DNA from: Symsagittifera roscoffensis
Taxonomy: Eukaryota; Xenacoelomorpha; Acoela; Convolutidae
Reading direction: 5' to 3'
Assembly (NCBI RefSeq): GCF_963678635.1
Contig: NC_087063.1
Coordinates: 63,037,290 to 63,101,289 of the forward strand
DNA length: 64,000 bases
Position numbers and translations under genes: made by a program. Shown piece by piece: positions 55,098 through 63,475 of the stretch (its first letter is position 1; every line of letters starts with the position of its first letter). The notes under the pieces were generated by a model, which worked only from the letters and a program-made list of their open reading frames with translations, searched no databases and was not told the origin of the DNA.

Positions 55098-55926
55098 ATG
55101 GATCCTTTCACTATTAAATTGGTTTCCAACGCTTTTTTTAATTGTTATCCGAATAATAGTCTTAGTTCTTTTTACAAATTTTCTACCGGAACAAATACAT
55201 CTAAAAGGAGAATGGGAGGTTGCTATTTCAGAAACATCAAACCCTTCTTTGTACCAAAATGTTACAGAGGGAAAGTTTACATTCGTAGATGGAAGAGAAA
55301 GTTCTGAGGAGAAAAGAAAGATTGTACCGATGAACATTGAACCAGGATTGTATCCAAGTATTGTTGATATAGTTGTAGCCATGAACAACAAAATTCGAGA
55401 ACGTCTAGGAGCTCAAGTTTTTGAATATAACGGAATCTATGTATCAGTAGAAAAAATTACACAAAAAGTTGCTGTTCATTTACCTGAGAGTCAATCAGTG
55501 TTTATAATTCAGAGTGCTGATTTGAGCCACATTTTTGGTTGTGATTTAGAACAAAATCAAACAGGGGTTATAATGAAAGGAAAAGGTCCACATTATCCTC
55601 AGTATTCTTACGACATTATAAGAATACATTCCCTAATGATATACAGTGATATTATAGAATATAACATAGTTGGTGATACAAAAACTACCTTATTCCGTTG
55701 TATTCCATTTATCTCCAAAGTGAAGAGTGGAGATATAATTTCTACAGGACAGTACATGAATTATCAATCCTGTACAAATTTACAGTTTAAAAAGCTGTTG
55801 AAAAATTCTTTCCATAGTATCAAGATAGAACTTAGAGATAGTACAGGCGAAAAAATTCCTTTTGTGTCCGTAGGAATCACTCGAGTTGTTCTCTTGTTCC
55901 GCAAGATTTCGAATAATCATTTTTGA
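55098..55926 (+). pseudogene. Penton-like minor capsid protein (single jelly roll), early frameshift
   Basis: The ATG at 55,098 gives MDPFTIKLVSNAFFNCYPNN and SLSSF, the usual start of Polinton penton-like proteins. The rest is in another frame, which the long frame from 55,093 covers: LKGEWEVAISETSNPS, FTFVDG, MNIEPGLYPSIVDIVVAMNN, DIIEYNIVGDTKTTLFRCIP, then FKKLLKNSFHSIKIELRDST and PFVSVGITRVVLLFRK. The switch lies at a run of five T at about 55,169-55,173. The hydrophobic N-terminus of the long frame (LLNWFPTLFLIVIRIIVLVL) is therefore a frame artefact and not a membrane anchor. In virions this protein would sit at the fivefold vertices. Confidence 0.87.
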
Positions 55927-55931
55927 TTTAA

Positions 55932-56316
55932 ACTTCATACGAAATTGTTGCTCAAAAATCAGCTGATTTCCCTATTTTTCGAGGACATGCAAGACAGCGT
56001 GGAAGAGGTTTTGGAGCTCTTGCACAAACTCTTGGGAGAACTGCAATCCCCTTTATTAAAAAATATATAGTCCCAGCTGCAAAAAGAATTGGGGCAGATT
56101 TGTTTGAAATCGCTGCTCCAGAGATTGGGGAAGTTGTTAGTGGACGTAAAAATCAAAACATTTGCAAAAGATGTGGGAACAAAAACAGTTCGGAAACAAT
56201 TGGGAGGTGGAAAAAAGAAATCTAAGCGTAAAACAGCTAGAACCAGATACATTTCTCGAAAAAGCAGATCGAAAAACAGTCGCTCTCGCAAAGACATTTT
56301 TGACAATATAAAATGA
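55932..56316 (+). pseudogene. pVI-like basic virion protein, frameshifted
   Basis: First part, frame open from 55,932 without ATG: FPIFRGHARQRGRGFGALAQ, TLGRTAIPFIKKYIVPAAKR and IGADLFEIAAPEIGEVVSG. It continues in the frame of 56,089-56,316 with FAKDVGTKTVRKQLGGGKKK and TRYISRKSRSKNSRSRKD. The FRG-x-x-x-Q-R-G-x-G start, an amphipathic hydrophobic middle and an arginine/lysine tail match the Polinton protein likened to adenovirus pVI or core proteins, which bind DNA and capsid. The shift is at about 56,148-56,160 in an A-rich stretch. Its stop overlaps the major capsid ATG (ATGA at 56,313). Confidence 0.75.
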
Positions 56317-57632
56317 GTGTAAAACAAGGCCATTTTCGGTATGGGGCTTCTACAAATTCTTCATTGGAGATTTTTGATAAAGTTCCAGTTTTGGAAACAA
56401 TTATGTCATCTTACACACAAGAAGTATTCCCCAGTACTTCTCTGCTTGAAAGCAGTATTGAGTTTGAATTTGAAACGGATCGTAACCTCTACTTGGATAT
56501 GCGTGATACCCATCTTAGCTTAAAGCTTCAACTATTTAAAGGAAGATTGTTTGATGCTTTCAAAAAAGAAAAAGCAGAACATAAAGCAAAATCGGAGGAA
56601 GATTCAGATGAGGAACCACAAACTTACTTAACTTATGTAAACAATCTACTACATTCTCTATTCTCCAACTGTGAAGTTTATTTTAACAATACAATGGTTT
56701 ACAATGCCAATGGACTATATCCTCATAAGGCACAGATATCGAACGAATTCAACTCGTCAGCAGTGAGTAATAAAGGAATTCTTGCTTGTCATGGATACAG
56801 TTTTAAAGAAAATCCTGATGCATTTGATATGTATCCATTCACTGATAGAGCAAATTCCTTGGGAACAGGGATAACTTTTTCACTCTATGGGAGGCTCGCC
56901 ATTGATTTGTTTACTTGCGAAAAACTGTTGCTACCAAACACCAAAGTTCGAATTAAACTTATTCGAGCTAGACCTAATTTTTACATGTTATCTGATAATC
57001 CAAATGTCAGTCTGAAAATAGTTGATTGTTCGTTGTTTACTAGAATAATTTTAGTTGCTGAACCTAATCATCAATACTTGCAATGGAATCTGGAAAGAGA
57101 ACCTGCTCAAAACAATTACATGGAAACTATAGCAAGAACCTTTATCATTCCATCTCGTCAAAACCAGTTTATTCATGAAAATGTTTTCAATAATGCCCCA
57201 ATCAGAAGGATAGCTGTTGCAATGAATACAAATTCGGCTGTTGCGGGATCTTTTCATGGAAATCCTTTCAATTATCAACAATTTCATTTGAGAGAGCTTA
57301 GAATTATTCGGGGTGGAAGAGCAATTATTTCATTAGATACAACTTCTCCTTGTCGACCCTATGTTACAACAATGAAAGCAATGCAGTTTAACGAAGATTT
57401 TCCAGCTCTTCCTATGGAAGATTTTCAAAATCACTATATTCTAGTTTTCGACTTGACTTCACTACAGGATGCCGCTGAACACTTGCATTATCCAGAAATT
57501 AATGGAGGAAATTTGAGATTAGAAATGTTTTTTCAGTTTTCCTTGGAGCAAGTAACGGAAGTGATAGTCTTGGGAGAAAGACTATCAAATGTTCAAATTG
57601 ACAAATTCGGAACAGTTGCTAAAAATGTTTAG
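56313..57632 (+). CDS. Major capsid protein (double jelly roll)
   Basis: Intact 439-residue frame, with an ATG overlapping the preceding stop. The N-terminus TSLLESSIEFEFETDRNLYL, a charged acidic loop EHKAKSEEDSDEEPQTYLTY, FSNCEVYFNNTMVYNANGLY and the C-terminal AAEHLHYPEINGGNLRLEMF / EVIVLGERLSNVQIDKFG are hallmarks of Polinton major capsid proteins. It forms the hexon-type shell of the predicted virion. Length and order agree with the family. That this gene alone among the large genes is unbroken is notable. Neighbours on both sides are virion genes. Confidence 0.93.
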   Translation: MSVKQGHFRYGASTNSSLEIFDKVPVLETIMSSYTQEVFPSTSLLESSIEFEFETDRNLYLDMRDTHLSLKLQLFKGRLFDAFKKEKAEHKAKSEEDSDEEPQTYLTYVNNLLHSLFSNCEVYFNNTMVYNANGLYPHKAQISNEFNSSAVSNKGILACHGYSFKENPDAFDMYPFTDRANSLGTGITFSLYGRLAIDLFTCEKLLLPNTKVRIKLIRARPNFYMLSDNPNVSLKIVDCSLFTRIILVAEPNHQYLQWNLEREPAQNNYMETIARTFIIPSRQNQFIHENVFNNAPIRRIAVAMNTNSAVAGSFHGNPFNYQQFHLRELRIIRGGRAIISLDTTSPCRPYVTTMKAMQFNEDFPALPMEDFQNHYILVFDLTSLQDAAEHLHYPEINGGNLRLEMFFQFSLEQVTEVIVLGERLSNVQIDKFGTVAKNV

Positions 57633-57984
57633 TTTTTTTGAGTTTTCAGGTTTTCTATAAAAATATTGTAGCTTTTTTAGGACTTTTCATTGTGATTGTC
57701 TCTGTACTATATATTTTGTTTTTCTTCAGACCTAAATCTCCAGAAAAAGCAGCTAATGAATGCTGTTTAATTGAAAACCCAAGACATTTCTTCAACCTAG
57801 AATGTAAATCAGTGTTCAACAAATTTTGTCCAGTTCACAAGTTTTGTGTATGGGACTTTGTTGATTCAGTACCTAAATGCGAGTAAGTCAATAACTTTAG
57901 GATTTTCCATCCTAAATTACAATATCATACTTTCTATTTCTTTGTTTTAGATGTAAATCAGCTAACATTTGCGAAATTGGATAA
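57625..57984 (+). CDS. Cysteine-rich single-pass membrane protein with intron
   Basis: Coding 57,638-57,882, intron 57,883-57,950 (GTAAGT ... TTGTTTTAG, 68 bp), coding 57,951-57,984. It has a membrane helix VAFLGLFIVIVSVLYILFFF, then a short ectodomain with eight Cys: NECC, FNLEC, FNKFC, HKFC, VPKC, then across the splice EC and NIC, ending EIG. Without splicing the frame stops at once after VPKCE; splicing adds two more Cys and an even total, which supports it. The start is uncertain: an ATG at 57,625 overlaps the end of the capsid gene but joins only by a shift near 57,655. Possibly a virion membrane or host-contact protein; function unknown. Confidence 0.65.
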
Positions 57985-58036
57985 TTTTTCACTTCTGCAA
58001 ATTATTGAAAGAGTTCCTGTACTCAGGTTCAAGTAA

Positions 58037-58375
58037 ATGGGATCTTACCCCTCTGATAAAGTACCTCAACTAACAAAATACTCTTTTGCAATTGTTAACT
58101 CAGCTCCAAGCAATGATAGAGGGGAGCACTGGATCAAGATGGCTCGATTGGATAAAACTTACTATTTTGCTGATTCTTTGGGTCGGAAAAGAACAACTTA
58201 TTCCTCTCTAACAAAAAAGTGTCGGCGAATGGTTCCTCGAAAGCTACAAAAAACTGATAATTTGTGTGGATTTTACGCAATTTATTCAGCATTTCTTCTT
58301 TTTAAATTCTACCAGACAAACTTGAATAATATTCATGATGTGCATGTTTTGAATTTTATAAGTAATTTTATGTAA
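58037..58375 (+). CDS. Adenain-like cysteine protease (maturation protease)
   Basis: 112 residues with the C5/C48-type triad in order: His31 in RGEHWI, Asp46 in FADSLG, Gln71 (oxyanion) and Cys77 in NLCGFY, five residues after the Gln as in adenain. It would cleave capsid precursors. The codon directly before the ATG is TAA; upstream of it in the same frame FSLLQIIERVPVLRF reads like the normal N-terminal part, so the gene may have a nonsense break at 58,034-58,036, or start late. The upstream part runs back to the TTGTTTTAG acceptor at 57,950, which could serve as a spliced-leader site for this gene. Confidence 0.87.
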   Translation: MGSYPSDKVPQLTKYSFAIVNSAPSNDRGEHWIKMARLDKTYYFADSLGRKRTTYSSLTKKCRRMVPRKLQKTDNLCGFYAIYSAFLLFKFYQTNLNNIHDVHVLNFISNFM

Positions 58376-58401
58376 AATTGTAAATTTTTCATTTGTAGGT
58401 C

Positions 58402-59000
58402 TAAATTATGGCAGTAAGTTTACTATACGATGCAGTGATTTATATACTTTCTTTGTAATTTTAACTTTTTTTCTCTCAAAACATTCAATTTTTTTCGATG
58501 TCTCTGTAGGTTCAGAATAGATTAAGATAGGTAGAAAAAAAAGTATCGATTAATTTTTATTAGATCAAATTAAACAAAATCTTATCGTGTTTTGAAATTT
58601 TTCGAAAAAATCTTTAAATTTTTTTGATAAAAATTCCAAGTTTTTGCACAAAAACTCTTACCATTGACTCACCATGCACCGAAAAAACTAAATACATAAT
58701 CTTATTTCTACAATCTACACGTAATTAACAATTAATTGTTCCCAATTAGGTAACGCAGGACAGATTTTTGTGAAAAAATTAGACATTTTCGCACAAAAAT
58801 CAAAAAAATTACGTTTTTCTTACCATTATCTTACCATCACACAAACCATAAAATTTTTCCATCGGTATTCCCTATCTTAATACATTGTAGACTCTATACC
58901 CAATCTTAATACATAGCTTGAAGACCCGATGCTCTATTCCCTGTCTTAATACATGTGGGTCTTCAGGCAACCCCCCTGATCACCTCCAACATCTACTACT
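58402..59000 (-). repeat. Right terminal inverted repeat
   Basis: About 599 bp, inverted against 41,796-42,391. The inner end TAAATTATGGCAGTAA is 26 bp after the protease stop. The outer end is CATCTACTACT. It has the same three ATGTATTAAGA-type subrepeats in its outer 150 bp. Confidence 0.95.
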
Positions 59001-59006
59001 GCTTTT
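59001..59006. repeat. Target-site duplication, right
   Basis: GCTTTT, identical to 41,790-41,795. Confidence 0.92.
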
Positions 59007-59055
59007 TAACTTTCGTAGAACAGTAAAAGTTGAACAATATTTCCACTAGAGAAAA

Positions 59056-60200
59056 TGACGTCATTACTCATCAACTTCTAGAATCCTCGAAATATTAGAA
59101 TATACAGATTAAATCCTCCTATTTTTAAGAAGTCGCTACACATTAGTTTCTAGGTTTTTCTGAATCTTCCAATTACTAAAATTCTCCAATAATAGTTCAA
59201 CCAATCAGATTTACAGAACAAAATGTATTTAATGAAATGGTGAAAAAAATTGTCGATTTTATAAATTTTGCTATTTTGCTTAATCTAATTAAAAAAACTC
59301 AATCATGGTTTTGATTATTAGGAAGTTTTCAAGGAAGTTCTTTTTTAAAAACAAAAAATATCAAAGTAGCTTCAGGTCAACAAAAAAATCTTATTCTACA
59401 AAACCCTTAATACACAATAAAAGTCATCCAAGTGTTGAAAATTTTTTGAATGAGTTCGAATAGTTTTATAGAATGTCAGCAAAAACTACAGCTGAAATTT
59501 AAGACATTTCAATTTATTTGAAAATCTCCTTCAGTTCAGTTAACTCTATCAGCATGAGTAAAAATTTCCAAAGAATCGAGAATCTATCCCAAAAACTCAA
59601 GCCAATCAAAATTGAACAGGCGAGTTACTGCATCCAGTATGTATATGCTACCGAATCTCTCAAAACTTTCAATTTTAATAAAAATTCCTATCTAGTGAGC
59701 AATTTATCCTAGATTTTTCAGAACGGATGGAACTCGAGAGTAAATGTTTGGAGAAATAAGTAAAAAGTTGCCTAGGTCTGAGCTATCTTCTAGAAAAAAG
59801 TACGGATTTTCAAATGATTGAAAGGAAAAAACATTGGTGAAATTGTGGACCTGGGATACGGAAACAGTTTCCATTTGCTTGAAAGTGAACCTTTACTACA
59901 AGTGACTGTTTTTGATGAAATGATTGAATTTGACATCTTTTACAGAGATTCGAAGAAGTGTTTCATTCCCTTAAGAATTGGTGAAAAATTGAAATAGTTT
60001 GTGATAGGAGGTACAAAAAGAAAAAAATAAAAATGATTCAACAGGATAGCTTACTTCTGCTGAAAAGGGACTTAGTGTGGCACTTGTAGAAGAAAGTCAC
60101 AAAGAACTCGAAAAACACTCATTTTTGTCTACACGTTTTTTGAAATTTCCCATTTGGTTGTAATTTTTTTTTCATTTCTTGAACCAAAGCTTAGTTTTTC
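59056..60200 (+). pseudogene. B unit, copy 3
   Basis: Begins with TGACGTCA at 59,056, TTCTAGAATCCTCGAA at about 59,081 and CAACCAATCAGA at 59,197, then a first exon with ATG at 59,553: MSKNFQRIENLSQKLKPIKI, then EQASYCIQYVYATESLKTF. A short intron-like stretch follows (GTGAGC ... ATTTTTCAG, about 59,694-59,720). The second part breaks at once (stop after about 13 residues) but keeps GGGATACGGAAAC. ASYCIQ is shared with copy 2. Unknown family, broken. Confidence 0.55.
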
Positions 60201-60261
60201 AAGTCTTACCAAAGCAAATTGCTAAGAGAACAATTAAATACAATTAGTTATTTTATCTCAA

Positions 60262-60790
60262 GTTTAGCAAATTACTATGCACAGAACCATGACAATCAAT
60301 AAAACAACCAATAATCATCATAACAGAATGAATCAGATTATTATGAATTTCCAGAAACCTTGAGCCAAGATTTTTTGTGGAAGCATGCTTGTGATTAGAA
60401 CTTAGATATTGTCTCTTGAACTTTTTCCGAATTAGCCATTTCTTTGCAAAATGAGGCATCTTTTTGGCGCCTTTCCATCTTAAGTTGATGTTGAACTGCT
60501 TGACTTAGTTGATTGAAAACTTCTCCGCTTGTTGTATCCTTACTTGAATAGAATCTGTGTTTCGACAAGTGTAAAGACAGTAAATTTATTGATATATGTG
60601 AATATATTTATCTAAAATCTGCAAATTTTGGCTAAAAGGTGTTCCTATTAGAAGCTAATGGAACTTACAGTTCTCCAAAGATCATAAAGAGTTGTGAGTA
60701 GACACACAAAAGTTATGAGTTACTGTGTATTTTTTCGTGAAACTCGTTGGAAACAGAAGTAATTAGCGGTTTTTTATACGGTAATCTGTA
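60262..60790 (-). pseudogene. Broken copy of the minus gene of the pair (copy 3)
   Basis: KKWLIRKKFKRQYLSSNHKH and ASTKNLGSRFLEI match the basic core of the gene at 49,803. Upstream parts are out of frame. Confidence 0.65.
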
Positions 60791-60892
60791 TAAAAGCTGG
60801 GAAGAGCTTGAAACTTAGCAGCAGGCATTTGTAACAATGATTTTTGCTGAAATTTGTAGGTTTAAATAGGAGAAGTAACGCCTACACTTTTT

Positions 60893-60931
60893 CCATTTAT
60901 GGATATTTCATAAAAAACATACCATATTTGG
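60893..60931. promoter_or_regulatory. Two CArG boxes in gene-pair relic 3
   Basis: CCATTTATGG at 60,893-60,902 and CCATATTTGG at 60,922-60,931, both perfect CC(A/T)6GG. A near copy, CCATATATAG, is at 60,940. Same position between the divergent genes as in the Polinton. Confidence 0.6.
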
Positions 60932-61084
60932 TACTATTTCCATATATAGAAGTCAAGATGACTAATACTGTTTACTTTCTTCTTCATTGAATCTCAAAAT
61001 CATTCTTCTCATTTCTCATGAGATCCGTTGACTCTTCTTCAAAATCTACACAAGAAATTAAACTAGTCCAAATTTAGCTGCTTT

Positions 61085-61580
61085 TTAAAAAAAAACATAC
61101 AAGAATCGGGAGATTTGCTTGGTGCCAAAAATACTACAAAAGGAAAAACTTCTTTGAACCCTGCTTCCAGCTGTTCTAGAAAAACGAGTTGGGGCAACTC
61201 AAAAAACTCCAGCAAAGAACCCTACCTTGTTGAAAAAGAAAGTGAAAGGATACCAGCAAAATGGAGTACTGTTTTTCATGATACTGAAAACCTAGAAAAC
61301 CGAACCTATATACGAAGCCAAATCTGTCAAAAAATCAACTACGGATCAGGTGCTCGACATCCGTAATAGAGTATACGAAATAGCAACATACGACATGGGG
61401 AAAGTGTGTGTCACAATCAAGAAGTAAACAGTGAATAAGCCGCCCAAATTCGACTCTTCACTGCAAGGGAAAACGAAGACTTGAAGCATGTTGCCTATGT
61501 CAATTAAACGTTGAATGAACTCAAGGAAATGTCCCAAATTGTGGGAGACTTTTTGTTTATTGATATTTGTAAGGCTTAGT
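61085..61580 (+). pseudogene. Broken copy of the plus gene of the pair (copy 3)
   Basis: IGRFAWCQKYYKRKNF-like and VFHDTENLENRTYI pieces plus CVTIKK match 50,639-51,178 over two or more frames. Start lost. Confidence 0.6.
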
Positions 61581-62470
61581 AAAGTTTTGTGATGATTTGC
61601 ATATTTTCAAGCTGAAGTATGATTCAATCGAAATTAGCTTTTTTCTAATTGAAGTGAACATTCAGGGTTAGAACTTTGGACAATTGAGAAACAACAATTG
61701 TGTTTTGTTCAAGACTTATTTCATACAACAAATATTAGGTGACTTTCCAGTGTTTGTCTAAGAAACAATTATAATTGTTCAGTTGCTGTTTTCATCTAAG
61801 TTTCGATGCATTTTGTTTTCCTTGGACAATTATGCAAATAAGAAGGTACTTTTGGTTAAAACATTATCAATTAATTTCAATTTTTTGTTTTTAATTATTT
61901 GTTTCTTTTATTTTTTCTATAATTGAGGATTTTTTATGGTTATATCAAAACATATCAAATTTTTGTATTATTTAATAAAATATTTTTGAAGATAAAACTA
62001 AAACAGAATGTATTCAATTTAGCTAGAAACTTTCCATAATAGAAGTACTCTCAATGTTTGAAATATGTATTTGTCAGACTTTAAAACTAAGTTTCTTCAA
62101 AACAAGAATAGCTATAGAAGAGTGATGATATTGATGAAGATCTTATTATTTTTTGTTTTCAGGAACACGAGTAATGAGTTTAAAAGTTGGAGAGGATCTT
62201 GATAAAAATGATTAATGCCATATTTAGGAACAGTGTTTTGTTATGAGGAAGAATATAGCTGGAATACTGAATATTTAAGTTACAAACCAATGAAAATCCT
62301 ATAAAACATTTCTCAAAATCCAGATGAGAGTTACCTTAATAAAATGAATGTTTTAGTTTGATTGATGATTTTCACTTTTCTTTCACAAACCTTTTTTGAA
62401 AATCTGGAAAGCTTCGAAAACATTGCTTTTGTGAATACCTCATATGGTTAGTTGTTTTCAAAAATGATTA
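61581..62470. other. AT-rich spacer, no gene seen
   Basis: No open frame longer than a few dozen codons and no repeat that I recognise. Confidence 0.45.
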
Positions 62471-62479
62471 AGAAAATTA

Positions 62480-62790
62480 AAAAGATGAAAAGATTATTTC
62501 CGATTGGTTGAAATCAAACTGGTTGAAATTACTTTTGAAGTCGAAGTTGATTTCAATTGATTTAAGTTCGAATGCATATTTTTTCCATTGTAGGTAAGGC
62601 TCAGAACTGATTGGTTGACAATAATGCTGTTGAAAGTTCCATAAAAAGGGTTGATTTTGATCAGTTCTTCTTAAAGCTGTTGAGAGATCCGTAATAGGTG
62701 AAGCTTCATTCTGATTAGTTGATGTACAGAATTTTGCAAAATCCATTATAAGTAAAGCTCAAACCTGATTGCTTGATGTCAATACTTTTG
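62480..62790 (+). repeat. Isolated, diverged satellite monomer
   Basis: GATTGGTTGAAATCAAACTGG, AGAACTGATTGGTTGACAAT, TAGGTGAAGCTTCATTCTGA and TTATAAGTAAAGCTCAAACC keep the order of the 54-bp subrepeats (first string shortened: GATTGGTTGAAATCAAACTG). Strongly diverged from the main array. Confidence 0.6.
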
Positions 62791-63079
62791 TTCAATGTTT
62801 TCGTTGTTTCTCTAACATGCGTACAAAAAAGTTTATATAATGTACAATGTCCTAATAAGTGTACAAACGTTGTATCGTTAGTTTATTTTGTGTTCTAATT
62901 GTTTTCGATCATTTGGTGTACTTTACCATGAACCGGTCATTTATTCTCAGAGATAAAAGGACTTTAAAAAAGATAATACTTACAAAAGATGACTTAAAAG
63001 ACAAGCAACAATTATTTTGGAAATTATTACTCAAAGAACTGTCGAGAGTTCTAGAGGTTTTCTATAGAACGCAGAGCTG

Positions 63080-63475
63080 GTCGAGGTTTTAGTGGTTGTT
63101 CGGGTGGGCTGTTTTGAGGCATTGCTCTAGAAAACCTTTTATCTTCGTCTATTGCGATGGGGTTTTTGGCTGATTCTGCTTCCTACCAAGGAAAAAGGAA
63201 GTCGTTGACTGGTTGAGTCACATATTGGGAGTCAGGAGTTACTGGTTAGTTCATGCCCACATGCGTAGACACTTCCTCCATCATTTGCATTTCTTCAAGT
63301 TGGTTCTCTGCCATGGGTAATTTCGTCATATGATGTTTGCTGAAATCGCTTCGCATCACTTCGACCATGTGTCAGAAAAACTCCAGAGACTGTTTCTCGC
63401 ATTTGGATTTGTACTAGATCAGGCGAAAAAACTACCAAGCGTATAAGATTACTGTTTTGCACTGAGAATATCATT
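63080..63475 (-). pseudogene. Inverted broken copy of the GC-rich acidic gene
   Basis: Counterpart of 48,422-48,919 on minus. NPIAIDEDKRF and RPALRSIENL are kept; frameshifts and stops interrupt the rest. It shows that another Polinton copy lies here in opposite orientation. Confidence 0.75.

Larger units (their letters stand above)
41796..59000. mobile_element. Complete Polinton/Maverick element, 17.2 kb
   Basis: A 17,205-bp element between inverted repeats that begin AGTAGTAGATG, flanked by a 6-bp GCTTTT duplication. It carries the Polinton core set: protein-primed polymerase B, retroviral-type integrase, FtsK/HerA-type packaging ATPase, adenain-like protease, penton-like minor capsid protein and major capsid protein, plus about ten accessory frames. 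Polymerase and one small gene are on minus; the rest are on plus, with the virion genes grouped on the right. Breaks: stops or shifts in polymerase, ATPase, membrane protein, integrase, penton, pVI-like and protease leader. The terminal repeats differ at about 5-7% of positions by eye, which fits an insertion that is not recent. Confidence 0.97.

Noticed and set aside
55093-55170. N-terminal membrane anchor of the penton-like protein
   Set aside because: The hydrophobic start is an out-of-frame reading; the typical start MDPFTIKLVSN lies in the other frame from 55,098.
62859-63092. 77-residue frame MYKRCIVSLFC...
   Set aside because: It has no relatives in the window, overlaps the inverted relic at its end and sits in decayed sequence. 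It could be real but cannot be supported.
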